DNA of 64,000 nt, from assembly GCA_028583405.1 (NCBI GenBank), contig CM053264.1, positions 11,672,287 to 11,736,286 on the forward strand, given 5' to 3'. The stretch comes from Pogonophryne albipinna. Taxonomy: Eukaryota > Chordata > Actinopteri > Perciformes > Artedidraconidae. Both the position numbers and the translations under genes were made by a program. Shown piece after piece: positions 17,772 through 30,347 of this stretch (within the stretch, counting starts at the first letter, position 1; each line of letters opens with the position of its first letter). The notes below the pieces were generated by a model. That model was not told where the DNA came from. It ran no database searches and saw only the letters and a list, made by a program, of their open reading frames with translations.

Positions 17772-18519
17772 ATGATGGGAGATCTACAACTGTCTGACAA
17801 GGCTGCAGAGGCCAGGGAAATCTTCCTGTCACTGTGTCAGAATCCTGAAATATCACACACACACATATACACTAGTTTTATATGTAGGGAAATGCACTGA
17901 AATACCGTGGAAGTACAAGGGATCTGATAGCAAACACATGTGTAGTGAAGTATTGGACACTTCATGACAAAACAAGAAAATATTTGTTCCCAATTTGGCA
18001 AGAAATGGTCAGAAATGACACATTTCTAGTCTGGTAACTCTGGTGTTTTGCCATTTAATGCCAACAATATATAAATATGGGGTGTAACAGAAAGAAATCC
18101 TTATCTGAAATAGAGGACAAATTGAAAAGGACACACACTTTGTTCCTTGCTTCAGTCCCACTGAACAAAAAGAAAGAAATAAGACTTGGTCAAATGTACT
18201 ATATGCATTGATTTAACTCCTATTCAAATCATATCTTGTTATGAAGTGCCAGAGGAAACTTTGACAGCTTAGTGAAATCTCCAAACAAGCGCTGATAAAA
18301 CATTTGACGTCCCTAAACACAGAGGAGTTTTAACTTAAGTTGAATACTTAATCATTTCTGAGCTTTTAAAGTCTCTGGGCTCTCGTAGCTCATCAGAAAT
18401 CACCCGTTGAGGTTAACACATTAAAACTAGCTGGCCCCATGTTCACTAAATTAAAATCAAAACTTTCTTTTCTCTCATTTGGTTGAAGTCCGTGTCCCCG
18501 TCCGCTGTCCATCATGTGA

Positions 18520-18850
18520 CCTCTCATCCAGTACCACTCTCTCTTCATGAGCTTTCCATCTCTAATTGAAGGATCATTTTAGCCACAGGATATGGCTGGA
18601 GACACTAATCAAGAACTCGTTAAGGGTTGTTAAGGGACAATCGCCCATAATTCCTCTAATCCACTAGATATTTAATTAATTAACCAGCAATTACAGAGCA
18701 GCAACTGTACAGCTGGCATGTTCAAAACCAGACAGACAATTTCAGATTGGCTCTGCTGTGCCATTAATTAGTATTTAAAGTAATTTTCAATTATCAGTCT
18801 GTCTGAGTGATGAATCCTGCTGCGGCCAGTAGGGAGCTACTCTGAGTTTC
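18520..18850. promoter_or_regulatory. Candidate enhancer-like conserved block, homeodomain-rich
   Basis: Repeat-free stretch dense in ATTA/TAAT cores: CTCTAATTG, CACTAATCAAG, TATTTAATTAATTAACC, AGCAATTACAG, CATTAATTAG, TTCAATTATC. The density and lack of repeats suggest a developmental CNE. Conservation cannot be tested here. Confidence 0.35.
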
Positions 18851-20197
<1,347 letters not shown>

Positions 20198-20384
20198 GCC
20201 CTCCACCCTGTTTCTCCCATGCAGAGGGCCACCCACACACCATCACAAAAGAGCGAGGAGGGGAGGAGGTTTATCTCCCCCCTTTTTCTCTCTCCCTCTC
20301 TGTCTGCTGGGCTTCATCAGCCCCCCTGCAGAGCTCATTCATCCACACACACACACTCACAGTGGGCTTCTTTTAAATCATAAA

Positions 20385-20475
20385 AAAACGCTAATTAGTG
20401 CTCAGACCGCCTGCCCAATTATTACCAGCCGTGCTCTAATTAGGACTTATTTAAAGTGCTCGTCAATTAGTCTTT
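20385..20475. promoter_or_regulatory. Candidate conserved block with spaced homeodomain sites
   Basis: Four ATTA-core sites within 80 bp: CTAATTAGTG (20391), CAATTATTAC (20416), CTAATTAGG (20435) and CAATTAGTC (20464), spaced about 19-29 bp apart in otherwise mixed-composition DNA. Confidence 0.35.
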
Positions 20476-20589
20476 AACATCAGTGTCTGCCTGAGGGAGC
20501 TGGACCGGTTAACTGAGCCAGAGGTTCCTGTCGGGGTCTTTTTATTAAAATGTATACTGTATTTACTGCAGAATCTACAGAGCATCATG

Positions 20590-21003
20590 TACGGAGGCTC
20601 AGTCACTGGTACATCTACAAAGCCATGTAAACTACCATATGCTCTCTGATCACACGGAGAGTTGAAAGTAGCTATTGCCTGAGATCTCATGCTGTGGTTT
20701 TGTTAAATGTGCCAAGAGCTAGGACTGACTTAGGGACGAAAGCTTTTATGTGCGCAGCCCCTCTAACTTGGAACAGTCTGCAAAAATTATGGAAACTGAG
20801 CAATTTGATTCCACTGCATGTTTTTAAAGCTTGGATAGATGCTATGCAATCTGATACTGTTGGTACCTGTACATGTCGTTAGCTATGTACATTGTAATCT
20901 CTGTATCTATGTTGTATGATGTCCTTTTTGTTTTTCTGTTGTTTTCTGTCTTCATGTGGAACCTACTTGCAGCACCTGGTTAAATAAAGGTTTGAAATGA
21001 AAT
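20590..21003 (+). mobile_element. Non-LTR retrotransposon 3' fragment, decayed
   Basis: The plus frame at about 20694-20880 reads VPRARTDLGTKAFMCAAPLT then WNSLQKLWKLSNLIPL, the C-terminal end of a LINE reverse transcriptase. The segment just upstream (YCLRSH-like) belongs to the same protein in a shifted frame. It ends with GGTTAAATAAAGGTTTGAAA, a polyadenylation-like LINE terminus. Its sequence differs from the L2-like copy at 6 kb, so it is a second family. The clade is not certain. Confidence 0.75.
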
Positions 21004-21402
21004 GTGGAGCGGACACGCTGCACGTTCACCTCCACTGCTGAGGTCTTTTACATCTAATTTTACATCTAATTTTCCCCTAACGCATCTCAAGAACTTTTAA
21101 GGGTTCTTGTTGAAATTGAAGGTTCATTCTCGAGCTTGGAAACAGAAGTCTCATATCATTGTCTATTTTAGTAGCAGGTCTGATGCATTTGATCATATCA
21201 CATGATCTATAACGGAGGTTATTAATGATCAAAACTTCAGTGGAGGCTCAGTGAATGGAAGGGAAAAATGTACTTAGGTTAAAAAGGACGTTTCCCTTTT
21301 TTTAATGTAGTCCAAAGTTATATCAAACAGCAATATTAGGTTATTTGGTCTCTTCTGTTGGGTGTCAAATAACATAATCATGACCCCTTCGGCATCCAGG
21401 AG

Positions 21403-21769
21403 TTAAAGGTGGGGTAGGTAATTTAGGAGAAACCAGCTCGAGTGCGCTAGAATTTGAAACAAATCTGCCACTTCCCTACAGAGCCAACACACGAACGCGC
21501 ACATGACCAATGAGGGCACGAGATAAGTTTGTGCACATATGGAAGGCTGACAGGCAGGTAGGCCATCCAGTTACTTTAGCCGGGCCGGCTCAGATGATTG
21601 GTCGTGCTTTTTACAGCGCCACGGCTTCCACAGATGAATTTTTTTTAATGGATTTTTTGTCAAAGCACTTAATATATTCATTGCTATCGGGATGTTAAGA
21701 GCATTCCATGGAATATAACAAAAAGTGTATCTCGAGCCGGTTTCTCAAACTTACCTACCCCACCTTTAA
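21403..21769 (+). mobile_element. TTAA-flanked MITE, copy 1
   Basis: Begins TTAA + AGGTGGGGTAGGTAA and ends with its inverted form, TTACCTACCCCACCT + TTAA. The TTAA target duplications fit the piggyBac/Kolobok type. It is 359 bp between the TTAAs with no coding capacity. An inverted, closely similar copy lies at 24709-25093. Confidence 0.85.
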
Positions 21770-22644
21770 GTAAAACTAAGCTAGTTAACTAAGGGGAGGT
21801 TAAGGGTGAGCTCACTTACAATAAAGCACTATATCAATTACATCTGGGTTTAAAAACCATGACAGACAGACTTTGGTTGACGTGAGTTGCTTACTTATAG
21901 TTCAAATTGGATATATTTTAGCTCTCTGACCAAAAAAGGTCAACTGGAAATCAAACAGTGAAAACTACAATAACTGATATTGAAGAAATGCCTCTGCTGC
22001 ATCTTTTTGTTATTTAAAGTCCCCTATTGTATGGAAGTGCTAACTAAATTACAACATTGATTCATATTTTTAAAGTCAGTTGAATATGATCCACTACTCA
22101 ATCTTCAACATGCCATCAAGGCTCTTATCCTTATATTCTAACAAACAACGACACACTGAAAGCCAGGACACATGAAGTTTTGATTTGAGTGGAGGTAGGA
22201 AATCACTCAGAGGCTGACATGTGGTCGCTCTTGATGAAGCCTTTCACTCCCATAACTTGTCATTATTGATGTGTCTGTTGTCTGTCGATGAATTAACAGA
22301 ATGATGTATTCCTCTTTGTCTTTTGGGTTTGACACATTCCCCGAGAGGCTGGCGGGGAATCCTTCACTGACAGTTTCCAGCTGTCTCACAGACAAATCAA
22401 ATACTTATGGGTAATTATTTATGCATTTACAGAGATTAATAAAACTGTATTAACAGCTCTCTCATCTCTCACAAACTAAGTCATATCACCGCCGGTGTTT
22501 AGTTACTTCTGCTTGTAAAGGCAAACCAGCAAATGTTTAAAAAAGGAAGGAAATAAATGCATTTATTTGCTGTTTTACCAATAGTGCTATGGAATAACGA
22601 TGTGATAAATAATAGTTTCTGACTAAATCAGTGGGATTAGATGT
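21770..22644. other. Non-coding spacer
   Basis: Sequence between the MITE and the Tc1 element. No exon recognised. Confidence 0.45.
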
Positions 22645-23582
22645 TTATGCAAGAGCAACATCAAAAAAGTATGTGAACCCTTTGGATCCTCCACACATAG
22701 CGTTGTGTGTTCCTTCCAAACAACTCAACTTTGGTTTCATCTGTCCACAGAATATTTTGCCAGTAGTGCTGTGGAACATCCAGGTGCTCTTTTGCAAACT
22801 TCAAACGTGCAGCAATGTTTTTTCTGGACAGCAGTGGCTTCCTCCGTGGTGTCCTCCCATGAACTCCATTCTTGTTCAGTGTTTTACGTATCGTAGATTC
22901 GTCAACAGAGATGTTAGCATGTGCCAGAGATTTCTTTAAGTCTCTAGCTGACACTCGAGGATTCTTCTTCACCTCATTGAGCATTCTGCGCTGTGCTCTT
23001 GCAGTCATCTTTACAGGACGGCCACTCCTAGGGAGAGTAGCAACAGTGCTGAACTTTCTCCATTTATAGACAATTTGTCTTGACTGATGAACATCAAGGC
23101 TTTTAGAGATACTTTTGTAACCCTTTCCAGCTTTATGCAAGTCAACAATTCTTAATCGTAGGTCTTCTGAGAGCTCTTTTGTGCGAGGCATGGTTCACAT
23201 CTGGCAATGCTTCTTAAGAATAGCAAATTCAAAACTGGTGTGTATTTTTTATAGGGCAGGGCAGCTTTAACCAACACCTCCAATCTCCTCTCATTGATTG
23301 GACTCCAGGTTGGCTGACTCCTGACTCCAATTAGCTCTTGAAGAAGTCTTTAGCCTAGGGGTTCACATACTTGTTACACCCTGCACTGTGAATGTTTACA
23401 TGGTGTGTTCAATAAAAACATGAAAACATATCATTGTTTGTGTGGTATTAATTTAAACAGACTGTGTTTGTCTATTGTTGTGACTTAGATGAAGATCAGA
23501 ACACATTTTATGACCAACTTATGCAGAAATCCAGGTAATTCCAAAGGGTTCACATACTTTTTCACTTTTTCTTGCAACTGTA
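22645..23582 (-). mobile_element. Tc1/mariner transposon, internally deleted
   Basis: The outer inverted repeats share AAAAAGTATGTGAACCCTTT (left about 22664-22683; right, inverted, about 23541-23562). The right end closes as CAGTTGCAAGAAAAAGTG on the minus strand next to TA (23581-23582). An inner repeat of the same motif (GGGGTTCACATACTTGTTAC) at about 23358 gives the right side an IR/DR layout. At about 0.94 kb the element is shorter than the usual 1.3-1.6 kb because the segment between the transposase catalytic start and the left repeat is missing. Confidence 0.92.
22661..23191 (-). pseudogene. Tc1 transposase, C-terminally truncated
   Basis: The ATG is at 23191. Residues 1 to about 165 form an open, well-preserved Tc1-type transposase: a first helix-turn-helix ([20 protein letters not shown]), a GRP linker (PRSGRPVKM), a second paired-type domain (about 60-120) and the beginning of the DDE domain with the first catalytic Asp in ILWTDETKVELFG. 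Homology stops at RYVWR (about 22688). The last eight codons are read from the terminal repeat. The second and third acidic residues and about half of the catalytic core are absent, so it cannot transpose. The lack of stops over some 160 codons suggests a fairly recent deletion. Confidence 0.93.
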
Positions 23583-24708
23583 GAGTAATGGCAGGACGTG
23601 TAAATGATCATATTTGGTTAATTTAAGTGTGAAAATCAATCAATTTACACAAATAAGTTCAATTTCTATGACTGAATAAAGACTATTAAAATAATAAACA
23701 CGTATCATTTACAAGGGAAGTGTGTTTTTATTAAGATTTGACTAGAAAATGTAATTTAATGGTACAATATTTTCCATTACAAGTTTATTTTAAGCTTTAA
23801 AATGTATGTTTGCACACTAGGCAGGATGTAATACTAGGGAAAGAGTCAAAATAGCAACACATTTTCCAAAATGCTAACTAAGAATATTGTTTTGAATAAT
23901 CATCCATTTATGCAAATCATCTCCCTGCGTCGTTTAGTGAAATCAGAGCCTGCATATTTCTGTGGAGTCATTACAGGAGAGAGCTTCTTGTTTACCTTCA
24001 TGATCGAGACTGCTGCTTTTTAAATGATTCTGCAAATAAACACACACGGTAAGGTTTCTATAATCCGTGACGAGGGGTCGTGGGGAGTGCATCAGATAGT
24101 TGTAAACTCCCCCCTCCCTTCCTTCACAGAGAGTAATGTGTCTGTCAGTGTGTTGCCGGTGGCTCCCTGTGGGCGGCTGTCTGTTTGAGGCTGTTTTAAT
24201 TAATTTCCAATCAGAGCAAATTCATTAAGCACTCACAGCTCTGTTTGAAGACACACACACACACACACGTTAACAAGCATGTGTGTGTGCAGCAGCAGCA
24301 GCAGCATATACATGAACCTGTGAATGTGATATACATTAATACTGCGTCACTTTTTAAAGATGTGTTAAGTGGCCTGGTTGCACTCTGAGAAAAGCACAAC
24401 AAATCACCTTATAATTAGACTATACTGGAGACATTATATTTAGCTATATCTAGCTAAAAGGACTAGAACAAGAAAGAGAAGTCAAATATATTGACAATGA
24501 AATACAGCCTGTAATATTATGTGAATGGCATTCAATTTAATAAAGAGAGGGGATGTTACCATTTGTGTATAAGAAGTTCTCATTAAGGTCTTTAACTCAT
24601 ATTAATGTACAATATCTGAATAAATTATACGAGAATAAAGTGTTTTTTTCCATAGTGGCCTCTTAATTTGTATACATGATGCATATATCTATTTTTATTT
24701 GGTCTGAA
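23583..24708. other. Non-coding spacer with a possible conserved block
   Basis: 24120-24245 is GC-richer and contains TTTTAATTAATTTCCAATCA-type homeodomain motifs, followed by a short CA run at 24250-24268 and (CAG)n at about 24290-24305. No exon recognised. Confidence 0.4.
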
Positions 24709-25093
24709 TTAAAGGTGGGGTAGGTAAGTTTGAGAAACCGGCTCGAGATACACTTTTTGTTATATTCCATGGAATGCTCTTAACATCCCGATAGCAATGA
24801 ATATCTGAAGTGCTTTGACAAAAAATCCATAATAAAATGTCATCAGTGGAAGCCGTGGTGCTTTAAAAAGCACGACCAATCATCTGAGCCGGCTAAAATA
24901 ACTGGATGGCCTACCTGCCTGTCAGCCTTCCATCTGTGCACAAACTTATCTCGTGCCCTCGTTGGTCATGTGCGCGTTCGTGTGTGTTGGAGGAGGGGCT
25001 CTGTGAGGAAGTGGCAGATTTTTTCCGGCTGTGTATTTTCAAATTCTAGAGCACCCGAGCTGGTTTCTCCTAAATTACCTACCCCACCTTTAA
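24709..25093 (-). mobile_element. TTAA-flanked MITE, copy 2 (inverted)
   Basis: Same ends as copy 1 (AGGTGGGGTAGGTAA with TTAA on both sides, 24709-24712 and 25090-25093). Its left part matches the reverse complement of the right part of copy 1 over at least 80 bp with few changes. Confidence 0.85.
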
Positions 25094-25716
25094 TTAAAAA
25101 AATATCCTTAATTATTTCTAAAAAGGCTCTCTATAGAGTGGTGCAGTGACGCGTCCTAAAACCCGGAAGTGAGTTAGCATTTTACCACTTGGCAAAAAGC
25201 AATGTAATCTCTCCGTAGGATTTAGGAAAATATCTGCAATAAGGTCTGTGGTTGAGACACATTGAAGAGACGGATCACATTTTGTTCTACGACATTAAAT
25301 CCATCAGCAGTGACCCCACTGGTGATTTCTGCAGAGTTGACGTGTCTGAAAAACGATGGTTGTTACCAAGTGGCTGAATAGGACTACAGAAGTTATCGAG
25401 GCCGTTGTACGTCATTACACCGAACACGTAAGCACTCCTCTAAGTTTGTATTTCCCCCTGTTCTGCTTGAAAGCAAGTCCTCCTGCAAACTGTTCAAACA
25501 AACGCTTCAACTCGTACCATTTACAATCTGTATGTTTGAATATGGATCTTAAGTTGGTGTGACGTTGAAGCAGCGTCCCTGCTGTAGTTCCTTTATAGCA
25601 TAACGTTAGCATTTTGCTTCTGGCGACTAGGATTTACGATTAGAAAATTATAAAAGTAGGGTAGACATGTGGAGATTAACCGGCTGAACAAAACGTGATC
25701 CGTCTCTTAAATGTGT

Positions 25717-26258
25717 GTCCCTTCAGCAAAAACACGTGGGTTTGCTATCCTGGCTCCAAAATGGTGGAATGAGCTCCCCATTGAAATCAGGACAGCAGGA
25801 AGCTTACACACCTTCCGGCGCAGACTGAAAACTCATGTCTTTCGAATCCACTTCGAGCGATAGAATTACTAACAAAGCACTTATATACTAATAAAGGACT
25901 GGCTTATTACATCACATTACATTACATGTCACTTGTTAGACGCTTTTATCCAAAGCGACATACATTCAGTACTGAGGGCAATCCCCACAGGAGCAATTTG
26001 GGGTGAAGTGTCTCAGGGACACAACGACATGCTGACTGCAGTGGGGTTTGAACCTGTGACCCCCTGATTCAAAGTTCAGCGCACTACACCACTGAGCCAC
26101 AGCCTCCTTATCTAAAGCCAGTTGAGTAGCACTTGAAATGTTTTGGCTCTATGAAAGTTGATGTACTTATACGATTCTGTTTTCTTCAAGTTTGTATCTT
26201 CTTGGTCGAATGCACTTGTCGCTGTGGATAAAAGCGTCAGTTAAATGCAATGTAATGT
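25717..26258 (+). mobile_element. 5'-truncated LINE (Rex1/CR1-like) inserted in the TIR arm
   Basis: The frame at 25734-25862 encodes GFAILAPKWWNELPIEIRTA then GSLHTFRRRLKTHVFRIHFE and a stop, the C-terminal tail of a non-LTR reverse transcriptase. The 3' end reads GATAAAAGCGTC...AATGTAATGTAATG. The insertion is bracketed by AATGTGT (25710-25716 and 26259-26265), consistent with a target duplication. It carries an antisense SINE in its 3' UTR. Confidence 0.8.
25909..26107 (-). mobile_element. tRNA-derived SINE
   Basis: On the minus strand the head reads GGCTGTGGCTCAGTGGTGTA (A-box-like) and then GGTTCAAACCC (B box, plus positions 26044-26054) at tRNA-like spacing. The body follows, and the tail is GGATAAAAGCGTC...ATGTAATGTAATG. 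The tail matches the 3' end of the LINE it sits in, as expected of a SINE that borrows LINE machinery. It is about 200 bp, antisense to the LINE. Confidence 0.82.
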
Positions 26259-26409
26259 AATGTGTCAACCACAGACATTATTTCGAGCTATTTTCCAAAA
26301 TCCTATGGAGACATTGCATTGCGTTTTTGTCAAGGGAACCGGAGGGAACCCATGCGCGGGTTACTTCCGGGTTTTAGGACGCGTCACTGCACCACTCTAT
26401 TGCCAGCCT

Positions 26410-26690
26410 CTTTAAACTATTTAAATAAAAGGCGTTATAATGTCTTTCCTTGCTTATCAATGTCAGGATTAATCTGATGTTGAGCATCAACATACATAAA
26501 CAAACAATAATACACAATAATAAGTAAAGCTGGAGAGATATCCTGACTCTGTATCATATGTTAAGACAGACATCCCGATACTGCTATGAGATGCTTTGGT
26601 CCAAAAATTGGTTTCACCCTTCAGAACTGAAATCTGAACGTCTGATGGGAATCATTGTGCAAACCTGGAGGAATGCACACACGCGCGCGT
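26410..26690. other. Non-coding spacer
   Basis: Short stretch between the nested transposon and a long CA array. A few (CG)n units abut the array (26681-26690). Confidence 0.5.

Positions 26691-27242
<552 letters not shown>

Positions 27243-27305
<63 letters not shown>
27243..27305. repeat. (GT)n microsatellite, 31 units
   Basis: Pure GT array. Confidence 0.97.
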
Positions 27306-27306
<1 letters not shown>

Positions 27307-27465
27307 TGTTTGCTCTGATATTGACGTTGCCTCATCCTGATCCTATTACACGGCAATAAACATCAGCTACCAACATGGGGATTACTGAGTGTGTGTGGAG
27401 ATGTGTGCAGCACTCATGGTTTTTGGCTGGACCTTTTATCCTCCTTTACAGAGCGACAGTCTCCC

Positions 27466-27676
<211 letters not shown>

Positions 27677-27700
27677 CTATGTAGGGATTGAAGAAGCATG

Positions 27701-29410
27701 GTATAATGCAGGCATCCTCGAAGTCCGGACTCCGGTCCGGATCCGGACCGAACCACAACTGTCTCTGGACTCTGAGCAAATTATACTTTTCATATGTATT
27801 ATCTGTATTATCTGTGTTATCTGCGAGACATCGCCACAACGCAACGAGTCAAAATGATCCGCTATGTCCATAGACTGCAAACAGCGCTCTGCATGTCCTG
27901 TTCCACTGTCTGTGTGTGTCTGTCAACGCATTGGTCCAATCACATTCAGCATCCCGTCAGCGTTTTTTCCCCCCAAACAATCTGCGAATCAGAGGCACAG
28001 TAGGGCGGGTCTTCGCGGAATGCGGGTGGGAAAAATGTGTGTCTCGTCTCTTTCAACCTGTCTGAGTCAGAGCGAGAGTTTAAAAAAACAAAATTCAGAG
28101 CGAGAGTTAACAGCTCATCTAGTTGCATCTGTACTGTAGCTAGTAGCCTAGTTTCACCTACCGGGGTGGCAACTGACGCCCTAAAAATAGGCCTTGCCAC
28201 CCCAGCTGCCACCCCAGTTGGCAGCTTTGTTTTGAAAGAAAAGTTGTGGCTCATCGGACATTTATGAGAGAAAGTCTCTAATGTCCGAGTGCAAGTGAAT
28301 GCAGCACAAGATGCACATCATGTAACCCGTCCCCCGGTCCTGGCGCGAGCGTGGACATATGAGTGGCGGCGATTTCATTTTAAGGGGACGGCGCAAAACG
28401 AGAAGCATTCGGACCCAAGCACTGAAGGAATGAGGTATTTGCGGTCTACACTGACAGAGAAGAGACTGTCAGTTTGGCTGTACTCAGCATTGAATCAAAA
28501 CACACTAAAGCTGTTGATCTTAATACGTTTGTGAGGCGTTTTGCTGAACAAAATGGTAATCGCCGCATTCAGCTGTAATAGACATGTCAACTTGATGCTC
28601 TGCTCACAGATGAGCATACACAACTATTAAGATGATGACCTTACGTGTGTAAATATATTTTTTTCTTTGAGGGGGTCTGCCCCCAAAAAACAATTTTAAG
28701 TCCTGAGAAAGTCAAATAAGACGTGTGTAAAACTACACTGCCCAGCCACAAAAAAGTAACCACTTTGATTTAACTAGGCCAGTAGGTAAGGGCTTTCCAC
28801 TGGATAACAACTGAAGTATAAAAGAATGCATGACTGAAGTGATGGAGACCATGTTGAAGGCAAACAAAAAGAGGAAATAACAGGTAAAATCAAGCAAATC
28901 CCCCTCTCAGATTCCACAGCAAGAACATAAATACTGGCTGGTGATTTGATTAATCAGCTTTGTGATGGAATAAAAAATGCACAGTGCATTTCCTTAGCTG
29001 TGGGTGAGTCCACTGACACCACTGACAATGCTCAGTTGCTGGTGTTTGAGTTTTTATGATGAGGCAAAGGGGGAGTTTGTTGAAGATGTGTTGGGCCTGA
29101 CGAACCTCAGTGGACACACAAGGGGGCAAGACATTAATAAAGCAATAATGGGAATGCTGAATGAAAGAGGGTGCAGCTGCCTTTATTCATAACTGTGCAG
29201 CTCTTACACTGCGACTCTGAGGGATCAAGCACAGACACAATAACAATGAAAACTGCTGCATACAGATTATTTTTGTTTTTGCAACCTCGTGTTAAGAATC
29301 GTGTTGCAATTGTTTAAAAGTTTGAATGACCGTAATAAACTGACCTTTGTCTTATTCAAACATTTATTTTGGACCTTTAAGATTTGTATTTGAGTACCCC
29401 TGGTATAATG
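27701..29410 (+). mobile_element. hAT transposon with 8-bp TSD and transposase remnants
   Basis: The element proper is 27709-29402, starting CAGGCATCCTCGAAG and ending with the complement of CAGGGGTACTCAAAT. Perfect 8-bp duplications GTATAATG lie at 27701-27708 and 29403-29410. At 1.69 kb it is far shorter than autonomous hATs (about 3-5 kb). The promoter-side end contains an 18-bp perfect palindrome (27733-27750). Confidence 0.92.
28800..29190 (+). pseudogene. hAT transposase fragment, frameshifted
   Basis: In shifting plus frames it reads IKECMTEVMETMLKANKKRK, then AQCISLAVGESTDTTDNAQL followed by LVFEF, then EAKGEFVEDVLGLTNLSGHT and RGQDINKAIMGMLNERG. This order matches the central domain of ZBED5/GTF2IRD2-like hAT transposases. 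The expected acidic residue in the 'Val-Asp-Glu-Ser-Thr-Asp' motif is Gly here (VGESTD), and several frame changes and stops break the gene. Dead copy. Confidence 0.82.
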
Positions 29411-29578
29411 TATCACAAAATGAGATATTTAAGGATGAGGCTCATTCTGACAAACTAAAAGACAAATAGATATCATGAGTAAGAGGTTATTTGTATCTTT
29501 TATATTCATTAATGTAAATCAGCATAAAGCACGAGTGTTACACAGGGATGTCACTATGTTACTGAAGTAAACAAAGTA
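29411..29578. other. Spacer between two hAT elements
   Basis: Short AT-rich stretch with nothing recognised. Two unrelated hATs lie within 170 bp of each other. Confidence 0.5.
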
Positions 29579-29745
29579 CTAACAAGTACGGATGCTCCGA
29601 TCGATCGGTCACCGATCGAGATCGGCCGATACTCACTCTCTACCGATCGATCGGTGCTCTCTAAACATGCCGATCGCGAGAGCCGATCGCATGACGTAAA
29701 ATACATGACCCTTTTCTCTGTGTGCGGCAAAACAAGTTCGTCAAA

Positions 29746-29877
29746 ATGGCTTCACCGGTCTGGCATTATTTTAAGGTGTCCGAAAAAGACAGTAAAATAG
29801 CGGTATGCAACGTGAAGCAGAAATCCTGCAGTTCCGCCTGCCGGACCGGTGAGCGGAGCGAAACACACAAGAGTTAG
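29746..29877 (+). pseudogene. N-terminal BED-finger relic of a hAT transposase
   Basis: The ATG opens MASPVWHYFKVSEKDSKIAV followed by CNVKQ, the start of a BED zinc finger (Trp-x-Tyr-Phe, then the first Cys). The second Cys has been lost here, whereas the 44-kb copy keeps CNVCEAE. It stops after 43 codons. The GGTGAGCG at about 29849-29856 may be an old splice donor, so this could be exon 1 of a spliced transposase retained by a deletion derivative. Confidence 0.7.
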
Positions 29878-30198
29878 ACCGAACACACTTAGCTATTTTA
29901 TCTACCTCTGGAACAAGCTAAACTAGGCATTATAAATATATGTATTCTTCACTGTCGGGTCACTCATTACTGGATCAGTGAGCTGCATGAGATACTGACA
30001 GGCTGTCAGGAGAGGGAGAGAGGAGGGAGAGAGGGGGGAGAGAGAGAGGGAGAGAGGAAAAGAGAGCGCTTCCGCTCATTTCTCCCGTGTTATTATCCAA
30101 AGTGAATGTAAACTTGAATAATGTACATCATTTGAATGTAATAATTAAGTTGATTGTTGTTTGTGGAAGTTCCAGTGAATGAGCATTAACTGAGTTTT

Positions 30199-30250
30199 AA
30201 ACATCACTTTAAATGGAAGATTTAAAGTGATGTTTAAATCTTCCATTTAG
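30199..30250. repeat. Two interlocked inverted repeats
   Basis: AAACATCACTTTAA pairs with TTAAAGTGATGTTT, and AAATGGAAGATTTAAA pairs with TTTAAATCTTCCATTT. The two hairpins overlap, so only one can form at a time. Absent from the sister element at 44 kb. Confidence 0.9.
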
Positions 30251-30347
30251 GCCCCGCCCACTCGATCGGATCGACGATCGGTATCGGCCGATACTGATTC
30301 CGGCGATAGGCCCCGAAATTGGCGATCGGAGCATCCCTCCTAACAAG

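Larger units (their letters stand above)
25124..26409 (+). mobile_element. Long-TIR DNA transposon, host of a nested LINE and SINE
   Basis: Left end 25124 onward and right end up to 26409 are reverse complements. The core TAGAGTGGTGCAGTGACGCG... is identical over about 37 bp, and looser similarity extends to roughly 165 bp per arm. The right arm is interrupted: its inner part is 25684-25716 and its outer part resumes at 26259, with a LINE inserted between. The interior (about 25300-25680) has no recognised transposase. The superfamily is not assigned and no clear target duplication is seen outside the ends. Confidence 0.82.
29579..30347 (+). mobile_element. GATCG-rich hAT element, copy 1, 8-bp TSD
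   Basis: The element proper is 29587-30339. Ends are TACGGATGCTCCGATCG and the complement of GAGGGATGCTCCGATCG. Perfect 8-bp duplications CTAACAAG lie at 29579-29586 and 30340-30347. Subterminal regions hold many CGATCGG/CCGATCG copies, likely transposase-binding repeats. Related to 44162-44744, which is inverted. Confidence 0.92.

Noticed and set aside
26021..26107. Functional tRNA gene
   Set aside because: A and B boxes are present but the molecule continues into a SINE body and LINE-type tail, and no tRNA cloverleaf closes.
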